A stretch of 64,000 nucleotides of DNA from Lunularia cruciata (Eukaryota; Streptophyta; Marchantiopsida; Lunulariales; Lunulariaceae): contig OX419755.1 of NCBI GenBank assembly GCA_948567375.1, positions 5,399,001 through 5,463,000 of the forward strand. The letters are read 5' to 3'. Position 1 is the first letter of the stretch. The number at the start of each line of letters is the position of its first letter. A model generated the notes under the pieces. The model saw only the letters and a program-made list of their open reading frames with translations, was not told where the DNA came from and made no database searches. Position numbers and translations under genes: made by a program. Positions 1 through 11,535 of the stretch are shown here, piece by piece.

Positions 1-3000
1 TCCTCCTCACCTGAAATTTAGGCTTTGGAATATCCACCCCACAGCTGTTACTAGAATTCGCTTATTTTATATCATACAAAGAGGACGAAGAGAAGCACCA
101 TAGAAGAAGATCATTGATTAAGGTGCTGAGGCTAAATGAATGTGGTGAAACCCAAAGCATTATTTATACATTTTTCGAGGGGCGTCTGCTTGGGGTGTAC
201 CGTCTATGAATCCCCAGAGGAGATTCTCTTTCACTCGCACAACTGCTCCAGACTTGTAATGCAATGGAGAAGAGGTCAAAACATGATTGACACTCACTGG
301 TCCCGTAGTCCCAAACCCGATTTCGTCCTTGCCTACTCAACAGCAAACATACATGGGCAACGCCCAAAATCGCGAAATGCAGACTTGTAAAGGTTAGACC
401 GAGATCCCGGGGGCTGAACATATCGTCCTTGCGTTAAACCGCGATCACAATAAGGGAACAAGGCAACAATAGATCGAAGTCTCTCGCAGGAAGTTAGTCG
501 GTTGGTTGTTCTTTACATAGGCCAGCAGCTAATGTGCTGCACCAGGAGTAGCAGCAGCAACACGTACCTAATATCTATCTGGTCTGCCAGCGTCTGGTCG
601 ACAGACAGAACGGAAAGGAAACGAAAGGACGGACGGACGGACGGACGGCTGCCGGCATTGCTCAATTGCGGGTTCTCTCCCTGTGGGAAGGAACGAACGA
701 AACGAACGGCAGCGAGCGGCAACCAACAACGACACCAACCGACGGGTCTATTGTCGCTGGCGTCGTCGAGCCGAGTCACCTCGGCCCAGGACGAAGTGCG
801 TCAGCATTGTTCAGAAAGAGAAAGACGCAGAAGAAGAAGAGATGGCGGAGGAAGCGTGGTGGTCATGATGGATGAAATCAATCGCACACCACTCCACCCC
901 ACCGCGCCGTATACTCTGCAGTCGTCGGAAGCGGAGGAAAGGATCAAGGCGCAAATATGGTGCTGCGAAGATACCACTGTAGGAGTGTACTGTACTGTGC
1001 GTGCCTGCTTTGCCTAATAGGAAGGGGAGAGCAGGGAATGGGGAAAATGACAAGTGTGAAACGAAAGACTTCCTTTTACGGTTTACTAGAGAGATTCTCC
1101 AAGGATGGTGCTACTTTCATTGAGGGAAGTTCACGCCTCTGTGACTATGACTGTGCACTACTTTTGAATGCCGAGGGGAGTGATAGATGAATGCATTGGA
1201 ATGGAATGTTTGGGACGAGGAGAAGGAGGGGGGTTCAAGCATTTGCTCTCCAAGAAGTGGGGGGAGGGGTTTGCAGCAGTGCAGAGAGAAGAGGTCGACA
1301 AAAGAATCGATGGATGAAAATGAACACCTCCCCGCATGCTCCGCCGTGCTGGTTGACTCGTTCGGTTACTGTATGATGTGTGTGGGGTGTGTGTATTTAC
1401 GATCGTAGCTCAGGTTTCCCTTCTTCCTTTTCTTCCCTTCGCCTCCCTTCGCCTCCTCATGTTACAATACATCCTCTCACGACATGCTCGGGTGAATTTA
1501 ATGATGGCATTTCCGGGACATGCCCTATGATTGTTCCCCTGCCTCCTGAATAAACAATTAGTAAGAATCTTGGACTTTGTAAACTTTTGTATTCATCGGG
1601 CAGGTCTTCGTAGTTCTGACTTGAGAAGGAGCATTTCCTTTCCATGCTGGGTGGACTGGGCAAAGAAAAGAACAAGGCAGCCGGGATCGAAAGGACAATC
1701 ACAACTTGCTTCTCCCTCCCTCCCCAAGCCCATCATCTTCCAGTACAACTTCCTCGTCTGCTCTGCTGCCCCTACTGCCACTATTAGGTTAATATGCATA
1801 ATTCCGAATTGCAGCAATCTAGGATCTTGAATATTGGGACAGTCCTGGCCTATGATTGCCGAAGGAGCATGTAAGTGGAAGCAGGACTAAAGAACACCGC
1901 AATGAGCGAATGAGCGGAAGATGCTCTTCTTCCACTCATAGATTCAGTCAGGAAGGAAAGAACGAAGCAGCATCAGCAGCAGCTTTTATTTCCTTCCCTT
2001 CGTGATGCAGCACCAGAACAGACCAGAAGGTTGAAATACAACCACTCATATGGAGGGGCAACTCCCTTATACGAACTCACTTATGAAGTCCTTTCAACCA
2101 CTCCGCGTGTCGTACCGAAGATCTTCTTTTATACAATTTGAAATCGTTAAGCCAAATGCCAATTGACTAAGCGCAAGAAAACCATGTCTGCAACCGCAAC
2201 GAACGGAACCGCATTTTATTGTTGACTATTGCCTAGCCCAATACAACGTGAATATTTGCTCCCAATCCCGACTTTCTTTTGCAATGCTATCACTCTGGAC
2301 GCCTCATGAGTTCCCGTGTGACCACATGGAAATTGTCGATTTGGATGGTTGTTAGGAATCTCGACCCCACCCCTCCCCCATAAACCTCCGAAGCTCTTCC
2401 CTTCATATCGCTGGTTCTTGTACATACCAATTCCTCATCAGGGGGAGGCGAGCGGGGGATCTATGGTGTGTCCATGCAATCGCAAATTTCCAGGTCAGCC
2501 GGCTGCTGACTCGGCGAAAGTGTTTGAGCGCAACATAACGGACGGTAGGCGTGATAGACAGTGAGCGAATTTCTTCAAGCTTCTATACTGAACAGGTCTG
2601 GGCGAATGAGCGCACACTATCTGTCGTCCACGTGCTAGAGAGTACAGTGATCAAATCCCTGTTGTCCTCCAAGCCCCCCGGGTCCCTAATCCGGGGTTGG
2701 CGGTCGCTGCAGTCGTACAGTAGAAGACCAGGGTCGGCTCGGAGGCACTCCTCTGTTCCCCAAGTCTATAACTGCTGTACCCGGTCACTGGCACAAGAAA
2801 CAGCGTCTACGGAGATCTCAATATGAAGAACAAGTCAGCCAGAAATGAAGCGAGGAAGAGTATCTTTCAAGAACGGCGGACGGACGGACGGCGTGACCTC
2901 CTGCCAGTTGAACTCGGAGGCCGCCTGTGCAATCACCATCTGTCTGAGGTAGTTTTACCCGCCCCGACTGCCGACCGACCGAGGAACGAACGATCCCACC

Positions 3001-3400
3001 CAACTGACGGACGGACTCTCGTCCAACGAACGGAAGAAGACGAAGGGTTCTTCGTATTTTGGCGCCAAGTCGTAACGCGGAGGAACGTAGAGAACGCATT
3101 GTCATCATCACCGAAAATCCGTTGTTATGTGGCGCAGAGCTGCCGATTTCCCGTCGTGCCCAGAAAAATATTTCACGGTTCTTATCACAGAAAAATGAAT
3201 AGTCTTCCGATGTCCAGGAAACCAATTTTCTAACCGGGTCGGGATGAGCCGAAGACCACGCGCGGATTACCGAGAAGTTTAACTTAGATGAAATCGGGTA
3301 AAACCCTAAAGATTAGAGCCAAAACCCCTGAATTCGGTCAGAGGGTTTCCTTGTTGACCGACAGGAGTTTGTTTACCCCCTCACGGGCTCCAGTAAAGGA
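1..3400. other. 5' intergenic stretch, no gene recognised
   Basis: I see no reading frame here that resembles a known protein family, and no pair of exons that phases convincingly. The open frames are short, overlap on both strands and carry low-complexity Arg/Glu/Ser runs. Short GGAC tracts occur at 627-648 and 2878-2891. The stretch may be intergenic DNA, or untranslated or intronic sequence of a gene lying to the left. Confidence 0.5.
627..648. repeat. (GGAC)n microsatellite
   Basis: About five and a half perfect GGAC units. Shorter or interrupted versions occur at 2878-2891 and 21917-21944. All three lie in the gene-bearing left third of the window. Confidence 0.9.
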
Positions 3401-3421
3401 ACGAAGGCAGGAAAGAAACCT

Positions 3422-3977
3422 TTGGTAAGGGGAAGGGAACGGCAAGAGAAGGGGAGGGGGCGGGGGGCCCACCTAATTCCCGTCGTTTTTCCTGCACTTT
3501 CTCTCTCCCTCAAATACTGCAGCACCCCCGCCACCACCATCGCCCTCTCTCGCTATCTCTCTCTCCTTCTTCTTCATCAGAAGCAGCCCCGTTCCTTGCC
3601 TTGTTCACTCACTACTGCGCTTGGTGGTTGATCTATCCTCTCTACCGAAGAGCTTTCCTTGCCTTCATCACAACAGCAGCCCGCGAGTGCGAGTCAATCC
3701 AACGAACGAGGGGTTGTTGTCGAGCGGGCCTACTCTGTCGATGATCGCAGGTGTTTTCGGTAGAGTAACCCGAAGAACGAACGAGGAGGATTTTTGAACC
3801 TTGGGTTGATTGATTGGAGGTTCTTCATTGATTGATTTTGAGTGCGCCACAAACAGCCCCGTTCGTGACAAGTCGTGTTCGTCGGCGGATTAAGTCTTTG
3901 TTTCATGCTTCTCCTCTCGTCCGCGGGTGGAGTTATCTGAGACCTGATCACGTCCGTCATTGAGGAACCCTTTTCTG
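3422..3977 (+). promoter_or_regulatory. CT-rich promoter and 5' leader exon of the serine-rich protein gene
   Basis: Between about 3494 and 3610 the + strand is strongly pyrimidine-rich (ctctctc and cttcttcttc runs). This is the Y-patch composition common around plant transcription starts. A strong donor, CTG|GTAAGG, follows at 3977/3978, and an acceptor, TTCAG|AC, lies at 4698/4699 just before the first good ATG of the serine-rich protein. I infer a non-coding first exon ending at 3977 and a leader intron of about 0.7 kb. The transcription start is not fixed by the sequence, and no clear TATA box was assigned. Confidence 0.4.
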
Positions 3978-4713
3978 GTAAGGGCCTTGCTGATACGAGT
4001 CATTGTACCGGACACATTGGGAGTATGGATATTTAGCGGATTTAAGCGGGATAGGAGAAAATCTTGAAATTTCTGAGATACTTCGGTCGTTGATCTCCAA
4101 TGCGACCGATTTCCGTCGTGTCCGTAGGTCGGGTATTAGTTGCCACCTCTTTTTACATCTCCCTCGCTGCATTAGGAGGCTTAATTCTCCTCCCTGGCTT
4201 TGCACAGCCCCCCTGTTTCCCCCCTCACTCTCCATGGTCTGTACCCCCTACGCCTTAATCATCTTAAGTACACTATTTTCTTTTAATTCAGAGTTTCAGT
4301 CCCGTAACCTTAGTGGCGATGAATTATATCTGATCTCATATCCACTTTGGTCATTCTGTCGAGCCGCGGCGTCATTTTTTAGGTTGGCTAGAATCTCACC
4401 GAATCATTTTCGTTCATAGATTGAACACCTTTTTGGAGTATCTTCGATTAGAAAATCTGTCACCTCTTGCGATCCTTGAAACTGTTTCTATCTCCTGTAC
4501 AACACCATTCATCAGTCCGGTGGGAATGGTTTTAACCCATGATTCGGAAACGTGAAGTGAATATGTGTCATTCACCACGTCCTTCCCTTTCCCTTCCGAA
4601 ATTGGTAGAATCGCTAAGGTTTTTTCGTTTATTCGCATTTCATTGAATATTCCTTATTCATGCTGTGACGTGACCTCGATTTTGATTTGGATGTTCAGAC
4701 AAGTTTGAGGAGA

Positions 4714-6750
4714 ATGCATGCTTCAAACCTTCTGAAGGCGGTTTTGAAGCCAAGGTCGATTACTTCAAGTTCTTCGGGCCAGTCTTTGAACAGCAGCAAG
4801 GACTCAAAGGCTCGCAGCGGTCCCAGAGCATCCACACCAGAGACGGCTTCAGCGTCTTTGAGCGTGAGCAAGAAGGCCCCCACAAAAATGTCTTGCCTTT
4901 GCGCCCCCACCAACCATGCGGGTTCATTTAGATGCCGCCTTCATCGCGGTAACCAGCAGTCTTGGGGTGGCAAGCCTCTGACGCCTGCTGCTCCTGCTCC
5001 AAAGCCAACTCCTTCTTCTTCTCCCCCAGCAGCAGCAGCAGCCGAAAGCCGTTCGTCGGTGTCCCCTGTCGGTCCCCTCCCCACGGCAGTGGAGAAAAGT
5101 GTGTCGAACCGACTTCTACACCAGGCCCCGCGGCAGCCGTCGAACAATTTTCTTCCGCACCCACACACCCACAGGACTTCTGACGCCAGGCAGAGCAGAT
5201 TAAGAAATGTGTCTGTGGCCACCCAAGTGGAAGCCCCTATTGTCGAGGCGCACGTACCTGTCCCAGCCCCCAAAGAGTACGTCCATTGTCTTACATACAT
5301 AATTTTTTGTCGGTATAAATTCTGTTTGTAATATTGAATTCGAACTTAAACATAGTTCCTCTATCAAGACTTTGATTCGTGTGGGTGACTAATTCGGTTT
5401 TGTTGATGATTACAGAGCACCTGGAACTGTTAGATATCTCAAGTTTACTGGCGGCGTTGGTTGCGGCAGCGCAGCAGTACTCGAGGCCGGAGTAGTAGCC
5501 ATCAGAAAGTTACAAGTCAGCGGCAAGAAGGACGTGATGCTCGATGTTTTTGGCTCCGGTACTGGTCTGAGCAGGGCTGGATTTTCATTATAACATTTGA
5601 GTCATGGGATGGCGATTACCCCTTTCATGAATTATTTCTTCCGATGCGGAGTTTGTACAGCTGCTGTTATAGCGCCAATTGAGTTAGGATTTTGAGAACC
5701 CTCTGGGGCGTGTAAAGTGGGACACATAATACTATTTACTGTAGTTAATGTAGAGTAGCCAGTCTGCGAAATCCTGCCACATATCTCGTCCGATCAGTGA
5801 CCTTTGAGTCTGCTCAAGGCCATGGGGTTTGGCTTATTCGAACCAATAAGGGATATGGCCAAAACCTATCATCTCCCAAACAATTTTTTCTCTTATTGCT
5901 TTGGCACTGTCATCCGGTGTCAATCTTGTCCAAAGTAGGACTCTGTAACGTGCCTCGGTAGTTCACTCACTGCCAAAGTATGTTTCGCATCACTGAAAAC
6001 GTAGCACAAAGACACGATCCCTTTGTACGGAAAGATTCACTTATAAAACCAAACTGAAGATAAGAAGAGTTCACATTTTTACCAATTCTACCCGAATCTT
6101 CATACCAAGTGCTCTGCTCTCTACTTGTTTACCTCAATCTTGAGCATCATCCGCATCTTTCGGTATGTTACGGTCATATCAAGTATGTTTTCTGGAATGT
6201 TACGGGTAGATGAGTCTCCAGCTTAGCTCATGCTTTGCTTCAAGTTATCTTAAATCGCCGCCATGTTGTGGTGTGGTTGGTGATTTTAATCAGAATCTCC
6301 TCAAGAGGGGCACAGTGCCGCCAGCTTAGGTCGTGAGTTTTCAGGTGGAGCGGGGCTAAGTGATTCGGAAAAGCCCAACACGTCAAAATATGAGCAAGGA
6401 CCATTACTTAGCAACGTAAGTATATATGCATACAGTCTGCTCTGGATCACTTTTCGAGACTCTCACACGTGCGAAACGTGAAGCATCGACCGTGTCCCAA
6501 GAAATGGGAAGGGTGCAACTGGGCGCACTGTCGCGACATTCTTATTTACATGTAATGCCGTTGTCGATAGTAGAACGCCTCTGCCGATACAGGTGTAGAT
6601 GCATGGCCTTGAGGTCCCCCTAAAGCTTTTCTCAAATTTGCCACTGCAAGCAAATATTGTTTCCACTTGAGGGTAGATGGAGACATGTTGCTCTACTTGC
6701 GATTTGAACGCGTTGACTTCCTTCCTTTGTTGCAGTCCTTACCCCTTTGA
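4714..6750 (+). CDS. Plant serine-rich protein with CLCAPT-SFRCRLHR motif; four exons proposed
   Basis: Exons read as 4714-5276, 5416-5558, 6345-6415 and 6736-6750, joining in phase to about 263 residues. Residues 60-78 hold the signature SCLCAPTNHAGSFRCRLHR, which marks a plant family of small serine-rich proteins of unknown biochemical function. The N-terminal part is rich in Ser and Ala, followed by a Pro/Ala/Ser-rich linker and, in exon 2, a Gly-containing segment (YLKFTGGVGCGSAAVLEAG). The start is the first ATG after the leader-intron acceptor at 4699. Donor GA|GTACGT at 5276 and acceptor TACAG at 5415 rebuild a Glu codon. If the second donor (5558) is not used, the frame ends at TAA 5591-5593, giving 246 residues and a different C terminus. 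Exon 3 phases exactly with the 5558 donor and reads as coding. Exon 4 is the weakest part, because a different phase of the same acceptor stays open longer. The first two exons are well supported. Confidence 0.65.
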
Positions 6751-7840
6751 TGGAAGGCAAGAGACTCCCGATCCTTTCGAGCACTTGACTTCTTCGGGGA
6801 ACTCATTTTACTTACAGATTTGTGATCTTTTGTGGTGTATGTGATGTGTTACTTTCTCAGGTGAAGTATTCGTGGTGACTGCTCTTCCACTGCAATCGTC
6901 CTTGATGACAACGTCCCGTTCAATTCACTCGTTCTGATCTTCCTCGAGGAAGAGAAGCTGTGCGAGTGAATGCGAGAAGGGGACGATCAGAGATTGACTG
7001 CAGATTGGAGATGGAAGGAACCATGTGGATCTTGTACTTGGAGGCAACAGCACTGCTGCGGATTGTAGATACGCGAGACTGAATCTGTGTATTGCGGAGT
7101 TGGAGGAGAGTATAAAGAAACCCCGAACAGGTTTGAAAGATGGGAATCGGAACGGCTGCTGAAGAGAGCAATATCCTCCGATCCTGTCTGTAGATATGTA
7201 GATCTTGAAATCTGAACAATCTGAGTCAATGTATTCTCCCTTGAAAACGCTGGCTGCTGCTCTCAGAAGACCGAATGAAGGAGTAAATGAACTGTACCCT
7301 AGCGAGCTGCTGTTGTAGAGTACCAGGATTTCAACCAGGGCCTGATCAGCAAAAAGGATTTCCAATGAATCCGTTTCCTCACTAAGGTAGTCGTTGAACG
7401 TGTCTTTATTCTCAGGGAACGTTAGTGGATGTCGAGAGGGAAGAAGATTCTGTGTTGAGAACTACCAGTATATTCGTAAAGTTTTGATACCAAATCTCTC
7501 TCCTCTCCCCTTCCGCCCCTCTCGCTCTCTCTCTCTTCTTCTGAGACGACCATGTCGCGCGGTGAAGAAGATGCAGGTACAAATTGAGTAGATTTTCTAC
7601 GTAGGAACGGAAGGAGAGACGCAATCACGTGAAGAGCAGCTGATTTCCAGCGCCGTTGTCCCAGCCGTTTTATTCCCGCTGCACGCGTTCTATTTTTACA
7701 CACACCTGGAATGTTTTTGTCGTCGTTTTGGCTTCTGATGCCCACGCTTTTTTCTTCGCTAAGTTAAAGGATGATTATGAGCTTCATCGTTGTTGTCTCC
7801 TCAGTTTAATATAACCGCAGCATAAATTAAGAGTGAAACG
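6751..7840. other. No confident gene; possible start of a transcript near 7552
   Basis: A 146-residue open frame on the minus strand (7365-6925) resembles nothing I know. A CT-rich tract (about 7497-7540) is followed by ATG at 7552 in good context, and a GTACAA donor follows 25 bases later. That pattern could be a tiny first coding exon (MSRGEEDA), but no partner exon was found. Confidence 0.3.
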
Positions 7841-7846
7841 GTGACT

Positions 7847-8044
7847 ATGAACCCGACATCTGGACCTACGGGGAAACCTGAGTGTAAGGCATGCACCTGG
7901 AAGAAGGCGATTCCACCACCTCCCTGGGAAAACCGAAAAAGACGATCGCGCGATGCATGTTCGTGCCCAAGACGTCTTGCTCGAAGGTTTAAAAAAGAAG
8001 TGAGCTCGGAAAATGATTATCTGATGAGTTCAGTCCTTGTCTAA
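7847..8044 (+). CDS. Small hypothetical ORF, Cys/Arg/Lys-rich
   Basis: A 65-codon frame from ATG 7847 contains a CxxC (ECKACTW), a proline run and a basic CxC-containing segment (DACSCPRRLARRFKK). I recognise no family. No promoter or splice evidence supports it, and it may be chance. It is listed because its composition is less repetitive than that of the surrounding frames. Confidence 0.12.
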   Translation: MNPTSGPTGKPECKACTWKKAIPPPPWENRKRRSRDACSCPRRLARRFKKEVSSENDYLMSSVLV

Positions 8045-11000
8045 ATCTACGTAGTAAAGTGCGGGGAATAAATTGTTAAAGTATGTCGTCACCGAGATGA
8101 CGCGAAGCAATGGCGTCGATAGACCTAATTGTTTAAGGGAGTTTCCCCGATCTATACCGGAAGTCAGAATTGGTCGTATTGAATGTCAATAACGCGTACA
8201 TGGGAGCGGCGTCGAGGAAAAGCTTGTGTCAAGGGTTTGATGAGTAGATAGACTTGTTAGGAATTGAGTAGTAGAGTGGTTAGGAAAGAAGTCAGTAAAG
8301 TCAAGCTGAGACGACGAAGATTTGAGGTTAGAAGAACGACAAAGGAGCATACTAGAAAAGTTCTAAAAGAATGCATACAGGGGTAGTAGTTAGACTGGTT
8401 GATTGAGTGCCGGAGTTACGGCGATGGCGGAGAGAGTGCTGCGCGCGCAGTAAAGGTAAGGTAAGAGAATAGCAGCATCAACAGTGGAGAGGTACTGAAG
8501 ACAAGCGGCGTATAGTTGTTGGGAGCTTGTTGTAGTCTCCTGCGATATCGCCGACACTTTGTGGTGATGATGACGGACTAGCAGCGGCCAGTAGCACAGC
8601 AGAAAGAAGTAGGAGTAGAAGAGGAGCTACGGGGGGCTCGCACATCGTGGCAGAGGAAAGAAAGAAAGAGAAATTCGAAGCGTAAAGCTGGAGAGGCAGC
8701 TGGGGTTAGGGCAGCGATCAGACGAGTGGGGGTTCACGGGAGTAATAGTTCTAGAGGGGAGGGAGGGAGGGCTTTTAGAAAGATAACTTAGGATTGCAGA
8801 GAGAGAGGGCAGGATGTCAGTCAGAATAGGTCAGAAATCGTTGAGAGATTCTCGTGCAACTGCATAACTGGAGCCCTCGAGAAAGGCACAGCTTTATGGC
8901 AAATTCGACAAAGAAGAAACCATGAAAATTCAAAAGGGATGTGACCAAGAATTACTTTCTTCATCATTTAGGGCAATAAAATATACAACCAACCCGCACT
9001 AAAAGTATGTGCAGTATCCACATCTCATTTATTCCCCTGGATCACCATCATCACATCTCAGGCAAGCAAGCGCGCGCCTGCTCTCCGTGGGAGGACGAGA
9101 TCCGTCAGTCTTGACCTCCGTTCTTTCTCTACGCTACGGTGCTCTTTCGTTTATCGGTATATCTCAAATCGACCCCGTTGATGAAATGGACAAATAATAT
9201 GCCAATTACCATGGCCAACCCTCGTTCTGCATTTCTGTTGTCGTTCATGATCTTCTTTCCCGCCTGTTGTTCTGATGATTCTCTCTGCTCGACACATGTA
9301 CCACAAAACCGACTAGAGACCCGTTTGTTCTTTCTCCAACGCCTCTAACGAACTTCAACTTCAAACCAGCTTCCTGGATGAACCAGGTTGATTCTAGATA
9401 ATCTCGCTATTTAATCTAACAGCTGCGGCTTGCCTTTCTCCTCAGAGCAAAAGCACAACGGACGTGATCCGAGAGCTGGGTTCATATCTCATTAGGTTCC
9501 ATATGGTTTCAGGTCTGAGATATGTACAGGAAATGGAAAGAGCACAAAACTAAATTGGTCTCTTCTGACACCAGTAAAAGTGCTGTGACTTGTGTCAGTG
9601 CACAGGGAATGGCGTCGACGATGATGTTCTTGATTAATGCTGGGGTCTGCAAAATTTGCATCATGCTCGTTCGCTTTGACTCTTCCGCGGATCTAGTGCC
9701 GTCGGAAAAGCGATTCTCCAAGTTGTGAATATTTCTAAACCATGGACAGGATCCTCCCGATATGCCCCACCATGTTTCTACGAACTCCTCTGCTGTTCTT
9801 CCTTCCCTCCAATGTCATGAACGGCGTCGGTTCCACCAATAGACGTGGTTACGAACATTTCCTCCCCTACCCTTCCCTGGTCTGGTCAAACAATCATCCT
9901 CAAATCTTATGTGGTGCTCCTGAGCAAGAAGAGACCACGGATCGATAGCTGGCTAGATAGAAAAAGATATTTTCCTCTTCTCCTAGGCACTAGTCACAAA
10001 TCGCTCTTATTTTCTCCTCCTCGCCATAGCTCCTCTTACCCTTGCCAGGTCTTGATTCTCGTGGGTAGGCAGAAGTCATTTCGACCTTTCTTGGCCCTGA
10101 TCACTCTCTTTATGGTACGATACGTGTGGGAAGGAAAGACGGAGAATCCTTGGGCTCCTTGTGTGGGGTACAAGCTCGAAGAGGAAGGGGCCTTACATTG
10201 CTCTTTTTCGAGGAGATATTTACAGTTTTTGTGGTTGGTTCGTCTATGCAGACGTCTTCGCTTTGAAATCACTTTCCCGGTGGGGTCTCCGTCTCTATAG
10301 ACTTGGACTTTTCAAAGAAGGAATTGTGCGATTCATGTCCTTCTCCTGGCCATAGCTGGTACAAGACATGGTTTCGGGAAGAGGTAGGGGGGGGGGGGGG
10401 GAACTTTATTTTACACGAAGAAGAAGTTGGTATTATTGTGGCTGTAGAGTAATCTACTCTCTTTTAAGAAATACGTCTCCTGCACTGATCTTTCCCTCGC
10501 TCTCTTTCCATCCAGAGATTGAACAATTCCATGTGTGAGAAGTTGGGCTCATACATGACAATTGCACAACCTTTTGGTGACCATGCACCTAACATCATCA
10601 CCCTTTCGGACGTTTTGCCTGCCTGGTGTAGATAATGGATTGTCTTATCTCTTTTTGTCTCGCTTTTGGACAGCCTTCAACACAAAAAGCCAACCTTTCC
10701 AACCCTAAAAGACCAAAATGCATGCGAGCGTTTCTCTCTTGGTGTCCAGATAAAATGATATATTCTATCTTTCCTTCATTTCTGTCAGTTATATATATAT
10801 CCCTCATAGGGAAGAAAGAAGAGAAATCGGACGGGTATCCCCAAAAGTATTAGTCTACAACACTATAGCCACTACTTCTCTCACTCTCTTTATAAATTCG
10901 ATGGTGAAATTTATGGCAAATCTCCACTTGCTCTTCTCGCCCTCGCAAGCACGCACCAATTATGAACTATCTCTCCCTTGTACGGCTTGATGGGGTCTTC

Positions 11001-11166
11001 CCATCCTTCATTTTTTCTACGCGGTCGTCCTTGCACCTTATGAACTATACAGAAGTATAATCATGATTATACAATACTACTACTACTCTCTCTCTTCCGA
11101 GTGAATCTCCCTAGGGGCTAAGGAACGGAAAAGGTGTGAGATTTTGCCCCACTAGCATTTCTTATC
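8045..11166. other. Intergenic stretch, no gene recognised
   Basis: The sequence is purine-rich between about 8100 and 8800, and short stop-interrupted frames follow. A 15-base G run lies at 10387-10401. Open frames at 9509-9728 (both strands) and 9845-10355 show no family similarity I can name. Confidence 0.4.
10387..10401 (+). repeat. Poly-G tract of 15
   Basis: An uninterrupted run of fifteen G lies in otherwise unremarkable intergenic DNA. Such tracts are prone to sequencing and length error. Confidence 0.9.
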
Positions 11167-11535
11167 ATGAATCCGATGCGCTCAGAGCTGGCTTGGGAAC
11201 CGGAGGATATGTTCAAATCGAGACACACTGTACAAGTACAGCGCAGCTGTCGTGAGGATCCGGAACCAACACCGTGATCTTCTGAACGGACGAGTTCGAA
11301 CTCCGAGACGATGGGTCACTGATCCCCTCTACTATTACTAGTTCACTACTACTACTACCCCTGCTCACCTTTTGGTCTTGATTTCAGTGCCCGTGAATTG
11401 ACTCTCGTTTCCCCCCACCAGCATCTCAACGCTCCCTTTGGTTTGCCACCGCGATTCGAACTTTTCATGGATGCTTTCTTGTCGAGACAATACAACGCTA
11501 TCCTGCAGCAACCGCAGAATCAGACGTGTGAGTGA
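11167..11535 (+). CDS. Candidate two-exon small protein, unrecognised
   Basis: Exon 1 is 11167-11273, starting at ATG. Exon 2 is 11388-11535, following a good acceptor (TTTCAG|TGC) and ending in TGA. The two left-over bases of exon 1 and the first base of exon 2 make a Pro codon, so the frame continues for 84 residues. The second exon reads as ordinary protein (for example APFGLPPRFELFMDAFLSRQ) and is not low complexity. The donor (CC|GTGATC) is weak. A GTGAGT just inside the end of exon 2 suggests the gene might continue. No family is recognised. Confidence 0.28.

Noticed and set aside
502..1017. 171-codon plus-strand frame
   Set aside because: It crosses a GGAC microsatellite and a GAAGAAGA run, with overlapping frames in all registers; no protein similarity.
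6416..6440. A 25-base intron joining 6415 to 6441
   Set aside because: It is too short for a plant intron although the flanks look like splice sites; the acceptor at 6735 was preferred.
6925..7365. 146-codon minus-strand frame
   Set aside because: No family resemblance, overlapping open frames in other registers, and no splice or promoter context.
9509..9728. Open frames on both strands with ordinary composition
   Set aside because: Neither strand gives a recognisable domain, and no flanking exon phases with them.
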